A stretch of DNA of 64,000 nt from Bacillota bacterium (GTDB lineage: Bacteria; Bacillota; Clostridia; Lachnospirales; Lachnospiraceae), in NCBI GenBank assembly GCA_023411215.1, contig JAEYOY010000070.1:62001-126000 (forward strand), in the 5' to 3' direction. The notes beneath the pieces are model-generated. The model searched no databases. It was not told the origin of the DNA and was given only the letters and a program-made list of their open reading frames with translations. Made by a program: the position numbers and the translations under genes. Below are positions 49,901-58,262 of this stretch, one piece after another (position 1 is the stretch's first letter; every line of letters begins with the position of its first letter).

Positions 49901-52900
49901 ATCCGGGCAAAACCAATTGTTTTCTTTTGTAGATAACTCCTTAAAGAATTGCCAGGTTCTTCGCGAGGTATCCAAAAGCAGTTCTCTGTCACCCTCACTT
50001 ATCTTCTCCTGTACTCTCACCTTCGGCTGGCTAAAACGATAAGAAAGATAGTATGCCAGTCCCCACCAGATCGAGGTAACCAGATAAATCAGACGCCCAA
50101 ATATAGATAGCTCCCTAGTTAAAATAAGATATAGTAAAACCGCGGCGGCAAGGACCGAGCTCCACATTGTCAGGAAATATCCCCTGCGCGTATTGATAAT
50201 CGAGGAAGCAACTGACTCTGCCGTATTCCAACGAAGCAAATTCCTTCTGCTGACGTACAGTCGAAAAAGGGTCCGTACCATAGCATCGGTAGCAATATAA
50301 GCTCGATACGGTGTAATAGCAAATTCAAATAAAGCTCTCAGTAATAGAATTCCAAGCTCCTTCGCCAAGCCCTTATATACAAGAGCAAGCTTTGGCCGAT
50401 ACAGCTTCTGTTTCAAAATCCCAAAAAGCAAATTTGCCAGACTAAAAACATCACTAAAGAAGATTAAGGGTACCCATAGAATGGGTGCTCCGGGCAGGAA
50501 GGACGGACAAATAAAGATAATTAAAACCTTACTTAGCGGGACCAGACTGCGCCTCAGGTTATCGAATATCTTCCATTTTGCAAGACCACATAAGCTTCTG
50601 CCCTTCACGATATTATTGCGGAATAACCAGGGAAACAATTGCCAGTCGCCCCTGATCCACCGATGTTCCCTCTTGGCGAAGGCGATAACACTATTCGGAA
50701 AGCTATCCATAACCTTAGCGCTACTAGAGAAGGCAGTTCTTGCATAACAGCTTTCCAGGAGGTCGTGACTTAAGACCTTATTCTCCGGAATCACATTATG
50801 CAGTAGCTGATGAAATGCTTGTACATCATAAATACCCTTACCGATATAGATTCCTTCCCCGAATATATCCTGATAAACATCGGATATAGCTGTTGAATAG
50901 AATACTAATCCGGACTGTCCTCCGAAGATTTCGGCAAAATGACTTCCACTCCGATCAACAATATGATTCCGAACAGAAGGCTGAATAATTACATAGCCCT
51001 CCTTCACCTTATTCACAGACGGATCAATAACCGCATGGTTCATAGGATGATCAATAAGTCCAACCAGCTTGGCTGCATTATCCCGTATCAGATCCGTATC
51101 CGCATCCAGGGTAATTACATATCGGAAGGTGGTAAGCATATCCATATCAAATAATATAGTGGAAAAGCTTGTCTCCTCCTTCTTAACACCGCTCAGCAGG
51201 TAATTAAACTCTTCCAGCTTGCCTCTCTTTCTTTCCCAACACATATAACATTTTTCGGATCCATTCCACTTACGGTATCGGATAAATATAGAAAAGATCG
51301 GATGCTCTGCCGGATAAAGCAGATTTAGCTTTTCGATTCGACGAAGGAGCTCTTCCTCAATTTCCTTATCCTCCGGAAGGAATTGCTCTGCAGCATCCTT
51401 ATAATCAACCAGAAGAGCAAAGTAGAGATTCGGTTGCCGGTTCGCCAGATAATGCTTCTGAAGTCGGTCGAGATAGGATAATCCCTGCTCCTTTGTTGCT
51501 ATAATAACGGGCATGACAATAAAGGTACGTGCTGAGTCCGGAATCTGAGAAAGATAATCCATGGATGGAATCTTTTTTACAAATATATTCCTAGTGAAGA
51601 TGAAATTAATCAATTCCAGTGCAATCCCAACAATTAAAGGTAATGCTGCTATTACAATAAGCAAGTCATAAACAGTACTATCTACCCCATAATGGCGAAC
51701 AGCAAAGAATAGCAAGGCACAAATTGCGAATACAAGTACTAATAGTAATGTAAAGTAAACAATACCTTTTTTACTTTTTTTATCTAGATTTAAAGGCTCC
51801 TGTTTATTCCGTATCTTTGCTTTTAATATCCGATATCCCTTTCCGAGCAGATATGCGCCGACATGATGGGAGCAATTCAGATGTTCTCTGCCCTCCGCTG
51901 CAAGAGAGAGGCAGGCCTCTGCAATAATCTCCTCTTTCATCTTATATCTGGATGCCAGCTTTACGATAACCTGTCGATACATTCCTTTGCTTTCCGTGTC
52001 AAGTCTTGGATAGACGCCCTCCGGATCCTTGGAGAGTATTGCCTCCAGGTAGGAATAGCGTTCAAAGAATGTGACAGCATCGACCTCATTAACCTCACGG
52101 AGACTTACAATCAAGACTCTGATTTCTGCTTCCAATCTGGCTTCAATCTTACCCTCTCCAATGAAGACATGGCTTGTCTTGATACTCTTCTCTGTGTTCC
52201 TGTAATGAAAATCCAAGTATTTTTGAATAACCGCCTCTTCCACTGATATATTCTTTAATAAATAGATTACATGAGCATGAAAGGAATAATTGTGTTTACA
52301 TTCCTCATCCAGCTCGGAGATTAACGGCATAGGTTCTATCGCTCCCTGACCATTGCCCTGCAATCTACGAACGAACCGATCCGCTTTGGATTTCACTCTT
52401 ATTACCTGGATAACCTCCCGCGATAATACGATGATTCTCTCTAGCAGACAGAAGCCAAAGAGCTCCGGCAATACCCAAACTTCCTTCTCCGTCAAAGGAA
52501 TTACCTGTTGATATGCAGTCAACATCGTATTTATATTATCATCATTCAGGTGCCCATTGCATAACTCTACAATCGTCTTTGCAACAATATAAATTCTTGG
52601 ATACCCCTTATCTTTTCCGCTTCTCAATATGGGAAGAAGTTCATAGCTGGTACCGGATGCTCTAAATTTCTTTATTTCCCGATACAGCATCTGATAATTG
52701 TCAAATAACCAGCGTGCCGCTGGAATTAACGTAATAATATCCGGAGATAATTCGGAGATATTATTACGTATTTCGTTTAATCTTTTATACGCAATCTGGT
52801 TGTTCTTATCCAGAATCGAATTATATCTTGTTAGTTTTACATCCTTTTGGACGGAAGCAAGCTCTCTCATCCGCTGCTCCCAGTCTTTTGCTCCCAAATC

Positions 52901-52912
52901 ATTCAAAGTCAT
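46991..52912 (-). CDS. Cyclic beta-1,2-glucan synthase-like protein (GT84), lacking the catalytic GH94 half
   Basis: A 1973-residue membrane protein of the NdvB/Cgs family. An N-terminal soluble helical domain (about 1-375) is followed by two helices near 380-430. The GT84 glycosyltransferase carries DADTD (about 602-606) and the HRWIRGDWQL motif of processive synthases (about 750), then further helices near 790-960. A central cyclisation/glycoamylase-like domain (about 990-1480) has TSPTNIGLQFLS, NWYQIKTLEVLSPAYIST and MAHHQGMNLVAINNYL. The last 450 residues are a first GH94-type beta-sandwich ending in a helical domain. In Brucella and Rhizobium the same polypeptide continues into a catalytic GH94 domain of about 800 residues; here that part is the next gene. 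Confidence 0.88.
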   Translation of the reverse strand: MTLNDLGAKDWEQRMRELASVQKDVKLTRYNSILDKNNQIAYKRLNEIRNNISELSPDIITLIPAARWLFDNYQMLYREIKKFRASGTSYELLPILRSGKDKGYPRIYIVAKTIVELCNGHLNDDNINTMLTAYQQVIPLTEKEVWVLPELFGFCLLERIIVLSREVIQVIRVKSKADRFVRRLQGNGQGAIEPMPLISELDEECKHNYSFHAHVIYLLKNISVEEAVIQKYLDFHYRNTEKSIKTSHVFIGEGKIEARLEAEIRVLIVSLREVNEVDAVTFFERYSYLEAILSKDPEGVYPRLDTESKGMYRQVIVKLASRYKMKEEIIAEACLSLAAEGREHLNCSHHVGAYLLGKGYRILKAKIRNKQEPLNLDKKSKKGIVYFTLLLVLVFAICALLFFAVRHYGVDSTVYDLLIVIAALPLIVGIALELINFIFTRNIFVKKIPSMDYLSQIPDSARTFIVMPVIIATKEQGLSYLDRLQKHYLANRQPNLYFALLVDYKDAAEQFLPEDKEIEEELLRRIEKLNLLYPAEHPIFSIFIRYRKWNGSEKCYMCWERKRGKLEEFNYLLSGVKKEETSFSTILFDMDMLTTFRYVITLDADTDLIRDNAAKLVGLIDHPMNHAVIDPSVNKVKEGYVIIQPSVRNHIVDRSGSHFAEIFGGQSGLVFYSTAISDVYQDIFGEGIYIGKGIYDVQAFHQLLHNVIPENKVLSHDLLESCYARTAFSSSAKVMDSFPNSVIAFAKREHRWIRGDWQLFPWLFRNNIVKGRSLCGLAKWKIFDNLRRSLVPLSKVLIIFICPSFLPGAPILWVPLIFFSDVFSLANLLFGILKQKLYRPKLALVYKGLAKELGILLLRALFEFAITPYRAYIATDAMVRTLFRLYVSRRNLLRWNTAESVASSIINTRRGYFLTMWSSVLAAAVLLYLILTRELSIFGRLIYLVTSIWWGLAYYLSYRFSQPKVRVQEKISEGDRELLLDTSRRTWQFFKELSTKENNWFCPDNIQIAKVEKVSNKTSPTNIGLQFLSILTARDLGFETLSYTLVSIENLMSSVLKLTKWKGHLYNWYQIKTLEVLSPAYISTVDSGNFFGHLVALKQGLLDQLERPIFPEELRRELRKTLKLCNYEGSLKDHYDRIDEFIEEVTDIWDGLQESDYKVRKKSRWIRELADQIERIVEEAGHLKLKGESFSSQPTIKQLVQRDNKYALAIQVRIYQLCKQIDCLLANADFRFLYNEKRMLFHIGYHVSSHTLDGGCYDLMASESALTSFLAIASGAVPQKHWHKLGRPLTMVNGIPCFVSWSGSMFEYLMPNLVLKEYEDSVYAETSMAAVLQQMKYAKEANIPWGISESQYYRFDLNANYQYKAFGVPKLRLQPVRRNSLVVAPYATMLALEYAKDEGFANLRRLKDLGMYGDYGFYEAIDYNGPDAQEMTPYCIVRSFMAHHQGMNLVAINNYLNHGIMRERFHSEAMIKATESLLEEKRQSHLISIAKRGYTIKISKVYFREEKYSNRYVNNVAPRIPVTNYLSNNKYSLLITSDGDGFSCYKDMMLYRWRADLYANTGNYIYIKDVGSGNMWSTTYHPTKKEPDKYQVIFSPHQAEIKRRDKDISTKTVISLDSNHNIEIRKVTLTNHSKEAKLLELTSYLEMVGDTHLAELSHPAFNKLFIESEYLEEQEIFLSRRRSGKKSSYPYVLHMIRSEIKFCRRVEYENDRFRFLGRNNTPENPIMVTDSIPLSNRAGFCNDPIMSLRVTISVKEGETASISFITGVCDSKEEALQIGQELEKAYHIDDIFEKFKLQKEIELKYLEISKAQINAVQDLISPIYYPSRNYRGPYENIRRNLQNQSFLWRFGVSGDKPIILLNVSSIEEAGIIKDALKAYEYLKINQVVVDLIILSEAKHGYMQELDDLVNDLTSSLRLYNSDNSRPSLFLLHSYQMIPAEIDLLMTVARVVITGKTGIYFRNLKDNLNELIEE

Positions 52913-53013
52913 TGTGATGTCCCTTTCCTGATAGCATATCTACTTCGTAGACCGACTGCTTTTTATATCAAAAAGCAGTGCAATATTATGTTATGCCATT
53001 TTTGTAAATCTTA

Positions 53014-53047
53014 TTAGTGTGAAAATAAAAATCGATTTTCACACTAA
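53014..53047. promoter_or_regulatory. Perfect 13-bp inverted repeat upstream of the glucan synthase gene
   Basis: TTAGTGTGAAAAT and its exact complement surround an eight-base centre, about 100 bases upstream of the synthase start codon. No T-run marks it as a terminator, so a regulator-binding site is one possibility. The rest of 52913-53338 holds a family B repeat and the map terminator, and no gene. Confidence 0.45.
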
Positions 53048-53080
53048 TAAAGGTAGGCATGTTATATCAATCAGAAAAGA

Positions 53081-53124
53081 ACAATAGAGAGCACTCTTCT
53101 CAGACTTTCTATTTTCATGAATAA
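53081..53124. repeat. Copy of short palindromic repeat family B
   Basis: ACAATAGAGAGCAC through CTTTCTATT and TCATGAATAA agrees with the 59410-59453 element at about 35 of 44 positions. The right arm is intact while the left arm has changed. It overlaps the first bases of the map terminator. Confidence 0.7.
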
Positions 53125-53152
53125 AAAAACTTCTGCTATTTGACAGCAGAAG
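53123..53152 (-). terminator. Rho-independent terminator after map
   Basis: CTTCTGCT and AGCAGAAG (eight perfect pairs) with a seven-base loop, followed by seven T on the minus strand. It is about 190 bases past the map stop. Confidence 0.85.
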
Positions 53153-53338
53153 ATTTTAATTCAAGGCAGTAGATAATTGCGAAGAGCATTTTCATTCGTT
53201 TATGATTTTGTTCGTAATGCATCACTCAACTTTTCCGACTGATGCTAGATATACCACGAATTCATTATCGGATTCGTAGGAGGCATTTGAATCAAGGTCA
53301 AGTAAAGCATCAAACCCTAAGACTGAAGCTATGACGTG

Positions 53339-54133
53339 TTAATAAGCTAATATCTCGTACCCATTCTCCGTAATTGCTACGGTTATCTCCCACTGTGCCG
53401 AGTCTTTCCCATCCTTAGTTGTTATGGTCCATCCATTCCTATGATTTATGACGACATCGGCTTTTCCCATATTGATCATCGGTTCAATAGTAAATACCAT
53501 ACCGGGTACCAGCATCATACCGGTCCCTTTTTGAGACACATAGCTGACAAAGGGATCTTCATGAAACTCAATACCAATACCATGCCCACCGATTTCCCGC
53601 ACAACCGAATATCCCATAGACCTTACGAAGTCATTGATTGCCTGACCGATATCTCCGAGGAAATTAAAAGCCACTGCCTGCTCTACCCCGAATTCAATAG
53701 CCCTTTTTGCTGTTTCAACTAATCGCTTTCTCTCATTACTAACTGCTCCTAAGCAGAACATTCTGGAAGAATCCGAGTAATAACCATTTACGATGGTTGA
53801 CACATCGACATTGATGATATCTCCATCGTAGAGAAACACATCGTCGGAGGGTATTCCATGGCAGACCTCCTGATTAATTGATGTACATACACTCTTCGGA
53901 AATCCATCAAACCCTAAAGGAGCTGGAATCCCACCGAGCTCCTTTGTCTTATGATTAACAAGTCTATCAATATCAGCTGTGCTCATACCAACCTGTATTT
54001 GATCAGAAATATAATCTAACACCTCAATATTAACCTTCCCGGATTCTCTGATGCCTGATATCTGTCCAGCCGATTTAATAATGTGTCTGGGTGGTATATT
54101 GCTTAGTCCATTGCGTTCCAATTTGTGCTTCAT
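53339..54133 (-). CDS. map: Methionine aminopeptidase, type I
   Basis: Removes the initiator methionine from new proteins using two metal ions. It has 264 residues. The five ligands are all visible: D110 (IINVDVS), D121 (YYSDSSRM), H184 (GGHGIG), E217 (FTIEPMI) and E249 (SAQWEITVAI). The residue after E249 is Ile, where most bacterial enzymes have His. AAAGGAG lies five bases before the ATG. It is not next to ribosomal-protein genes, where the housekeeping copy usually lies in Firmicutes, so it is probably a second copy, as many clostridia carry. The N-terminal 20 residues are a short extension without a zinc finger. Confidence 0.93.
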   Translation of the reverse strand: MKHKLERNGLSNIPPRHIIKSAGQISGIRESGKVNIEVLDYISDQIQVGMSTADIDRLVNHKTKELGGIPAPLGFDGFPKSVCTSINQEVCHGIPSDDVFLYDGDIINVDVSTIVNGYYSDSSRMFCLGAVSNERKRLVETAKRAIEFGVEQAVAFNFLGDIGQAINDFVRSMGYSVVREIGGHGIGIEFHEDPFVSYVSQKGTGMMLVPGMVFTIEPMINMGKADVVINHRNGWTITTKDGKDSAQWEITVAITENGYEILAY

Positions 54134-54317
54134 TCTTGCTCCTTTTTCTTTTACTCAGATGGATTAAAAACTATTGAACCGTCGTACAACGGCAGATATG
54201 ACCACTCTTTCGGAAGCGGCTTGGGGAGCATATATCATAGCCTCAGCCATTATATATGGAGGATTTGTTTGAGTTAACACTAGTTTCTTAAAATAATTAC
54301 GTTATGCATAATCCTCA

Positions 54318-55142
54318 TCATTTAATAAATTTCCAGCTGGTAAGGCTGTATATCGTGGTAAAGGGAAGCAGTATAGGTGTTTTCTTAATATATGCCTGAT
54401 ATTCTTCATGTTGGCCGTAATTCTTGTTTTGCCGGCTTTCCAGACGCTTTGCGCCGCTGAACATGACATATATGATTAGAATATAGCCCATAATAGCAAT
54501 AATCCACTGCCAAGCACCCTTCAAAGCGCCAAAACCGGAAATAAATACGCCTGTCCAAAAGAGTATCTCGCCGAAATAGTTAGGACAGCGTACGATCTTA
54601 TAGAGACCGGTATCACAAAAGCGTCTAGGATTTTGCTTCTTGGCAGCACTTTTTTGCATATCTGAAATAGTCTCAATGATTAATGCAACTGCCATGATCA
54701 GAGCCCCGACCCAGGGTATAAAACCTTGCGGAAGGTTGTTTGAGAGACGATAGTATACAGGGGAAGTCTGTGCCACATACAGTGCAACCACACAGAACCA
54801 TATGGAGAATTTTACAAATATAGGCATCGGTTTTTCCGTTTTCGTCGTCTCTTCAAGTGTATTACGGTATGTAGAACTTTTTATTTCACGAATAATCAGA
54901 AAGCCACTTAAACGTATGCCATATATTATAAATAACAAACATTGGACCAGGCACCCCACGGATATCGATTTGCTAAACATGATTATTAGTGTTATACCCA
55001 CCCCACTGATTGCTAACCCGTAGCCGATCGAGAGAAAGTACACGAATTTATAGAAGCCTATTGCTGAAAGCACACCGCATACAAGTGCCAATACCCACAT
55101 CAATGGTGGAAATGCAAGGTTCCATGCATCTAAAAAGGTCAT
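54318..55142 (-). CDS. DUF1295 family membrane protein (steroid 5-alpha-reductase-like)
   Basis: A 274-residue protein with about seven hydrophobic helices. The C-terminal half has GLYKIVRCPNYFGEILFWTG and LESRQNKNYGQHEEYQAYI, the DUF1295 / steroid 5-alpha-reductase C-terminal pattern, which suggests a membrane NADPH-dependent reductase or isoprenylcysteine-methyltransferase-like fold. AGGAGGGG lies upstream of the ATG. It begins 12 bases after the NAD-binding gene and ends the TetR-headed group. Its substrate is unknown. Confidence 0.85.
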   Translation of the reverse strand: MTFLDAWNLAFPPLMWVLALVCGVLSAIGFYKFVYFLSIGYGLAISGVGITLIIMFSKSISVGCLVQCLLFIIYGIRLSGFLIIREIKSSTYRNTLEETTKTEKPMPIFVKFSIWFCVVALYVAQTSPVYYRLSNNLPQGFIPWVGALIMAVALIIETISDMQKSAAKKQNPRRFCDTGLYKIVRCPNYFGEILFWTGVFISGFGALKGAWQWIIAIMGYILIIYVMFSGAKRLESRQNKNYGQHEEYQAYIKKTPILLPFTTIYSLTSWKFIK

Positions 55143-55154
55143 AATGATCCCCTC

Positions 55155-56000
55155 CTATTCATAACAGCTTTTAATATATTTTTTAAAGCTAAGTTTTCCA
55201 TATTTGTTATCAGCTACCATCTCTTCGGAAAGAGTCCATTTTGAAAACTTAATAATTGCCTCTTTTCCATTCTTTTTACGTTTTGCCAGCGAAGCAAGAA
55301 CGGTAAACAGGAACGCAGGTGCCCGCTTAATTACGACCGGTTTTCCTGCCGCTTCAAAGAACATACGTGCTATTTCTTCATAGGAATAGGTTTCTGTGCC
55401 ACCAATATCATAAGTCTTGTTTTCATCCTTCTTATGCATAAGAATGAAATCTGCTAGGTCGGTGGTATCGATAACATTAGCGTGTACAGGCTTTTTACCA
55501 AGCAATGTTACTTTTCCCTTTTCAATCATTGGCATGAAAACCTTTGCAATGTCGTAAAAATATCCGGTAGGACGGAATATGACATAGGGTATCCCACTTT
55601 TTTTAAGCTCCTGCTCAAAAAGATATTTTGCATGGAGCATGGGTACTGTAGGGTCACCATCCGCTTTAAGAACGGAAATATAGATGAATTTCTTCACTCC
55701 GGAACGTTTGGCTTCCTCCAATAGATTTAAATTGGCTTGATAATCGATATCATAATTTGTAACAATTGGCGATGAGCTTGTTAGTCCCACGGTTGTAATA
55801 ACAATGTCTGCACCACTACAAAGGTTGGTAAGAGAAGCCTTATCTGTTAGATCAACCTTTTTGGTTGTAGCCCTCCCTTCTATTTCAGGGATTTCTCGCA
55901 CCACCATGTCTACTGCAATAACTTCATGCCCTTCGTAAATCAAGGCGCGTAGTATGTCGCTGCCTAGCTTTCCGAATGCTCCCGCAAGTAATACCTTCAT
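55155..56000 (-). CDS. NAD(P)-binding epimerase/NmrA-like protein
   Basis: A 281-residue Rossmann protein starting MKVLLAGAFGKLGSDILRAL, with AGGAG seven bases before the ATG; a ten-codon longer frame includes that site and is rejected. GxFGxLG is the dinucleotide-binding motif; FIYISVLKADGDP and YVIFRPTGYFYDI resemble atypical short-chain dehydrogenase/NmrA-like members. The catalytic YxxxK motif is not obvious, so an enzyme role is not certain. It is 110 bases downstream of the flavin reductase-like gene and 12 bases upstream of DUF1295. Confidence 0.8.
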   Translation of the reverse strand: MKVLLAGAFGKLGSDILRALIYEGHEVIAVDMVVREIPEIEGRATTKKVDLTDKASLTNLCSGADIVITTVGLTSSSPIVTNYDIDYQANLNLLEEAKRSGVKKFIYISVLKADGDPTVPMLHAKYLFEQELKKSGIPYVIFRPTGYFYDIAKVFMPMIEKGKVTLLGKKPVHANVIDTTDLADFILMHKKDENKTYDIGGTETYSYEEIARMFFEAAGKPVVIKRAPAFLFTVLASLAKRKKNGKEAIIKFSKWTLSEEMVADNKYGKLSFKKYIKSCYE

Positions 56001-56110
56001 AATCTCACTCCTATCTCTTTGATAAATCAAAATAATTTAACATTAATGTCCGAAGACTAACCTATTGCGATGGTCTTGAATTGGTAGCACTGTATAATCT
56101 TTATTGATAC

Positions 56111-57037
56111 TTATTTGGATTTTTCTTTTGCACGTTTGTCATTGATGATCTTCATATGCTCTGCGGTAATAAGTGTAACATTATTTTCCTTAGCCCAGGC
56201 AACGCAGCCCTTCAGAGCAGTCGGAAGGAATATTCGAGGTACTTTTACCAACGTTGCACAAGCATCGTCCGTAAACTTCACCACGTCATCAATACGGTCT
56301 GCGGCATAACGTACAGAGTCAATCGAAGCCTCACGAATGGGCAATAACTCAGCATGGGGTCGACAAAAACGTGTATACCAGAAATTTTTACTGTCACGAT
56401 AGCCGTAATCAACAGGCACACTGGGGAAAGTGTTCGATTTAACCCCGTCTACAATGGCTTTATAGTATTTATCTTTCATCAAAATCTTATCTATCCGAAG
56501 GATGAAATGGGCTCCGAATTTGGATGTAATACCATTAAAATCATGATATGGCGGCTCATAACCGTCCAGACAGCCCGGCACATCTATTTGTGCACCGTCC
56601 AGCTCACGCATCCAGGTGCATTCAAATACCTGAAATGCTTCCTTAACCACTTTGGGGAACAATTCATTCGGATGCTCATGAACCATCTGTCCATCTTCAA
56701 GGGTGAAGGTGCAATTCTTCATTTTCTCCTCTGGCTTATCCCCGGGGAAGCCGAGACGTACTGTCTCTTTAAAATACTTTTTATTATCCGGAATAAAATT
56801 GAGGCTGCACTTTCCGTAGCGAAGCAAATGCTGAGAAGTATTGGAGGAATTTCGTGCACAAAGCAGCATGGCATAATAATCCTTGCCTGCAACATAATAG
56901 GGCTGGACCAATGAATAGGGTCCCAAAGAAGTGGAGCCGTCCTCTGCTATCGTGCCGATCAATACGGTCGGCATCGGAAAGAATGCAGAGGTTTGATAAA
57001 AGTTGTCAACAATTCGTAGATTTTTAAAACTACTCAT
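56111..57037 (-). CDS. Flavin reductase-like FMN-binding protein
   Basis: A 308-residue protein of the FMN-binding split-barrel (flavin_reduct) type. Residues about 8-190 carry FPMPTVLIGTIAEDGSTSLG, GPYSLVQPYYVAGKDY and LGFPGDKPEEKM; the C-terminal 120 residues are an extension with WARENNVTLIT-like WAKENNVTLITAEH. The start is MSSFKNLRIVDNF with GAGGAG upstream. Such proteins reduce flavins or act on aromatic or quinone-like substrates. It is the first structural gene after the TetR regulator. Confidence 0.82.
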   Translation of the reverse strand: MSSFKNLRIVDNFYQTSAFFPMPTVLIGTIAEDGSTSLGPYSLVQPYYVAGKDYYAMLLCARNSSNTSQHLLRYGKCSLNFIPDNKKYFKETVRLGFPGDKPEEKMKNCTFTLEDGQMVHEHPNELFPKVVKEAFQVFECTWMRELDGAQIDVPGCLDGYEPPYHDFNGITSKFGAHFILRIDKILMKDKYYKAIVDGVKSNTFPSVPVDYGYRDSKNFWYTRFCRPHAELLPIREASIDSVRYAADRIDDVVKFTDDACATLVKVPRIFLPTALKGCVAWAKENNVTLITAEHMKIINDKRAKEKSK

Positions 57038-57209
57038 ATACTCTCCTCTTTCCTGCGCATGTCTTATACGCATTTGACATGATGCCACTCTGCGACATCA
57101 TAAATAATAATAAAAATAATAATAAGGGAAGAAGCTCAGCTTGAGCATCCTCAATGCTCATTTTATGGTTCCTATGCATGTGACAATACTTTTCTTCACA
57201 TTTCTCCAC

Positions 57210-57746
57210 TTATCCCATATGAATAAGTATACGGTTAAATATAGCCGCTAGAGCGTGGAATTCACTTTGCTTCATGGCTGCCAGCAATAGATTTTCGGCT
57301 ATGAAATTCTCAAGGAACTTATCTTCTGCAATATGAAAACGCAAAAGCAAAGCATGTATAATTTCTGCAAGCTGATTAAGCAGAAGATCATGTCGCATGG
57401 AATACTCCGATGCAAATTGACAGGTATATGAAAACTGTGACCAAACCCCTTTGTATAGGGAATTAAATTTCTCAATTTCTATATATATGACATGCAACCC
57501 TTCCGTGATGCTTACCGATGTACCTGAGCCCAGCCGCATAGCAGAGAGCGCTTCATTCCAATCCATTAGCATAACGGACGCAGCGAGTATATCTTTCGAA
57601 GCATAATAATTGTATATGGTACCCACCGCTATACCGCATTCTTTTGCAACAGAACGAATTGTGAAACGACTGTAGTCCGATCCCAGTAGTTCGCACTTTG
57701 CAGTCTCCAGTATTCTTTCTTGTAGATTTTCGATCTGCTTTGGCAT
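57210..57746 (-). CDS. TetR family transcriptional regulator
   Basis: A 178-residue repressor starting MPKQIENLQERILETAKCEL, with GGAGGAG upstream. The helix-turn-helix is FTIRSVAKECGIAVGTIYNYYASKDIL, canonical for TetR. The C-terminal ligand domain is all-helical and not assignable. It stands 173 bases upstream of the flavin reductase-like gene on the same strand, and a perfect palindromic operator lies just upstream of its own start, so it probably controls itself and the redox genes. Confidence 0.9.
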   Translation of the reverse strand: MPKQIENLQERILETAKCELLGSDYSRFTIRSVAKECGIAVGTIYNYYASKDILAASVMLMDWNEALSAMRLGSGTSVSITEGLHVIYIEIEKFNSLYKGVWSQFSYTCQFASEYSMRHDLLLNQLAEIIHALLLRFHIAEDKFLENFIAENLLLAAMKQSEFHALAAIFNRILIHMG

Positions 57747-57782
57747 ATCCACTCCTCCAACGGTGTCGCTTTTCAAGGGTGT

Positions 57783-57806
57783 TTTATATGAACACGTTCA
57801 TATAAA
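57783..57806. promoter_or_regulatory. TetR-type operator palindrome
   Basis: TTTATATGAAC and its exact complement are separated by two bases, 37 bases upstream of the tetR start codon and overlapping AT-rich -10-like sequence. Confidence 0.8.
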
Positions 57807-58035
57807 GTATAATATATCAATTCAAAAATATCAATCTATACTCACTAGAATCTGGTGGCAATCGTTATCTCTATCCCTAACACATCCCGGATTCTCTCAA
57901 TGTACTCCTGCAGAATATCAATAGACTTATCGTTGTTGGTGGCCTTATATACCTTTGCATCAAAGGCACTATAAATATTTTGCATATAACTATCTATTCT
58001 GCAAACACTACTAAAAAGCGAAAGGAGCATCTTTT

Positions 58036-58218
58036 ATGGACAGTAAAGATTCATCTTCAAAAAAACAAGGTAAGAGTAGCGTTGAGGATAACAGAATCAG
58101 CAATAAAAATGTGACTCATACGGATCATCGCTCTAAAACCGCATCCAATAGTGCATCAGACGATCCCTTTTATACTCCTCCGGGTGAAGGTCCTAAACCC
58201 AGAATTACATCAAATTAG
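58036..58218 (+). CDS. Small hydrophilic protein, unknown
   Basis: A 60-residue protein, not recognised. AAAGGAG lies eight bases before the ATG and a terminator follows the stop, so it looks like a real gene. It is very rich in Ser, Lys, Asn and Asp, with no hydrophobic segment, and ends FYTPPGEGPKPRITSN. It could be a small spore-associated or stress protein, but nothing in the sequence proves this. It lies divergent from the TetR group. Confidence 0.55.
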   Translation: MDSKDSSSKKQGKSSVEDNRISNKNVTHTDHRSKTASNSASDDPFYTPPGEGPKPRITSN

Positions 58219-58235
58219 GATCACTATTCTGTAAG

Positions 58236-58262
58236 AAAGGGGAGTTAGTCTTCCCTTTTTTA
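58236..58262 (+). terminator. Rho-independent terminator of the small plus-strand gene
   Basis: AAAGGGGAG and CTTCCCTTT (nine pairs, one wobble) with a five-base loop, followed by a T-run on the plus strand. Confidence 0.75.

Noticed and set aside
57845..58030. 61-residue minus-strand frame divergent from the small plus gene
   Set aside because: No ribosome site; its end looks somewhat protein-like, but the start overlaps the ribosome site region of the plus gene. Possibly a gene remnant.
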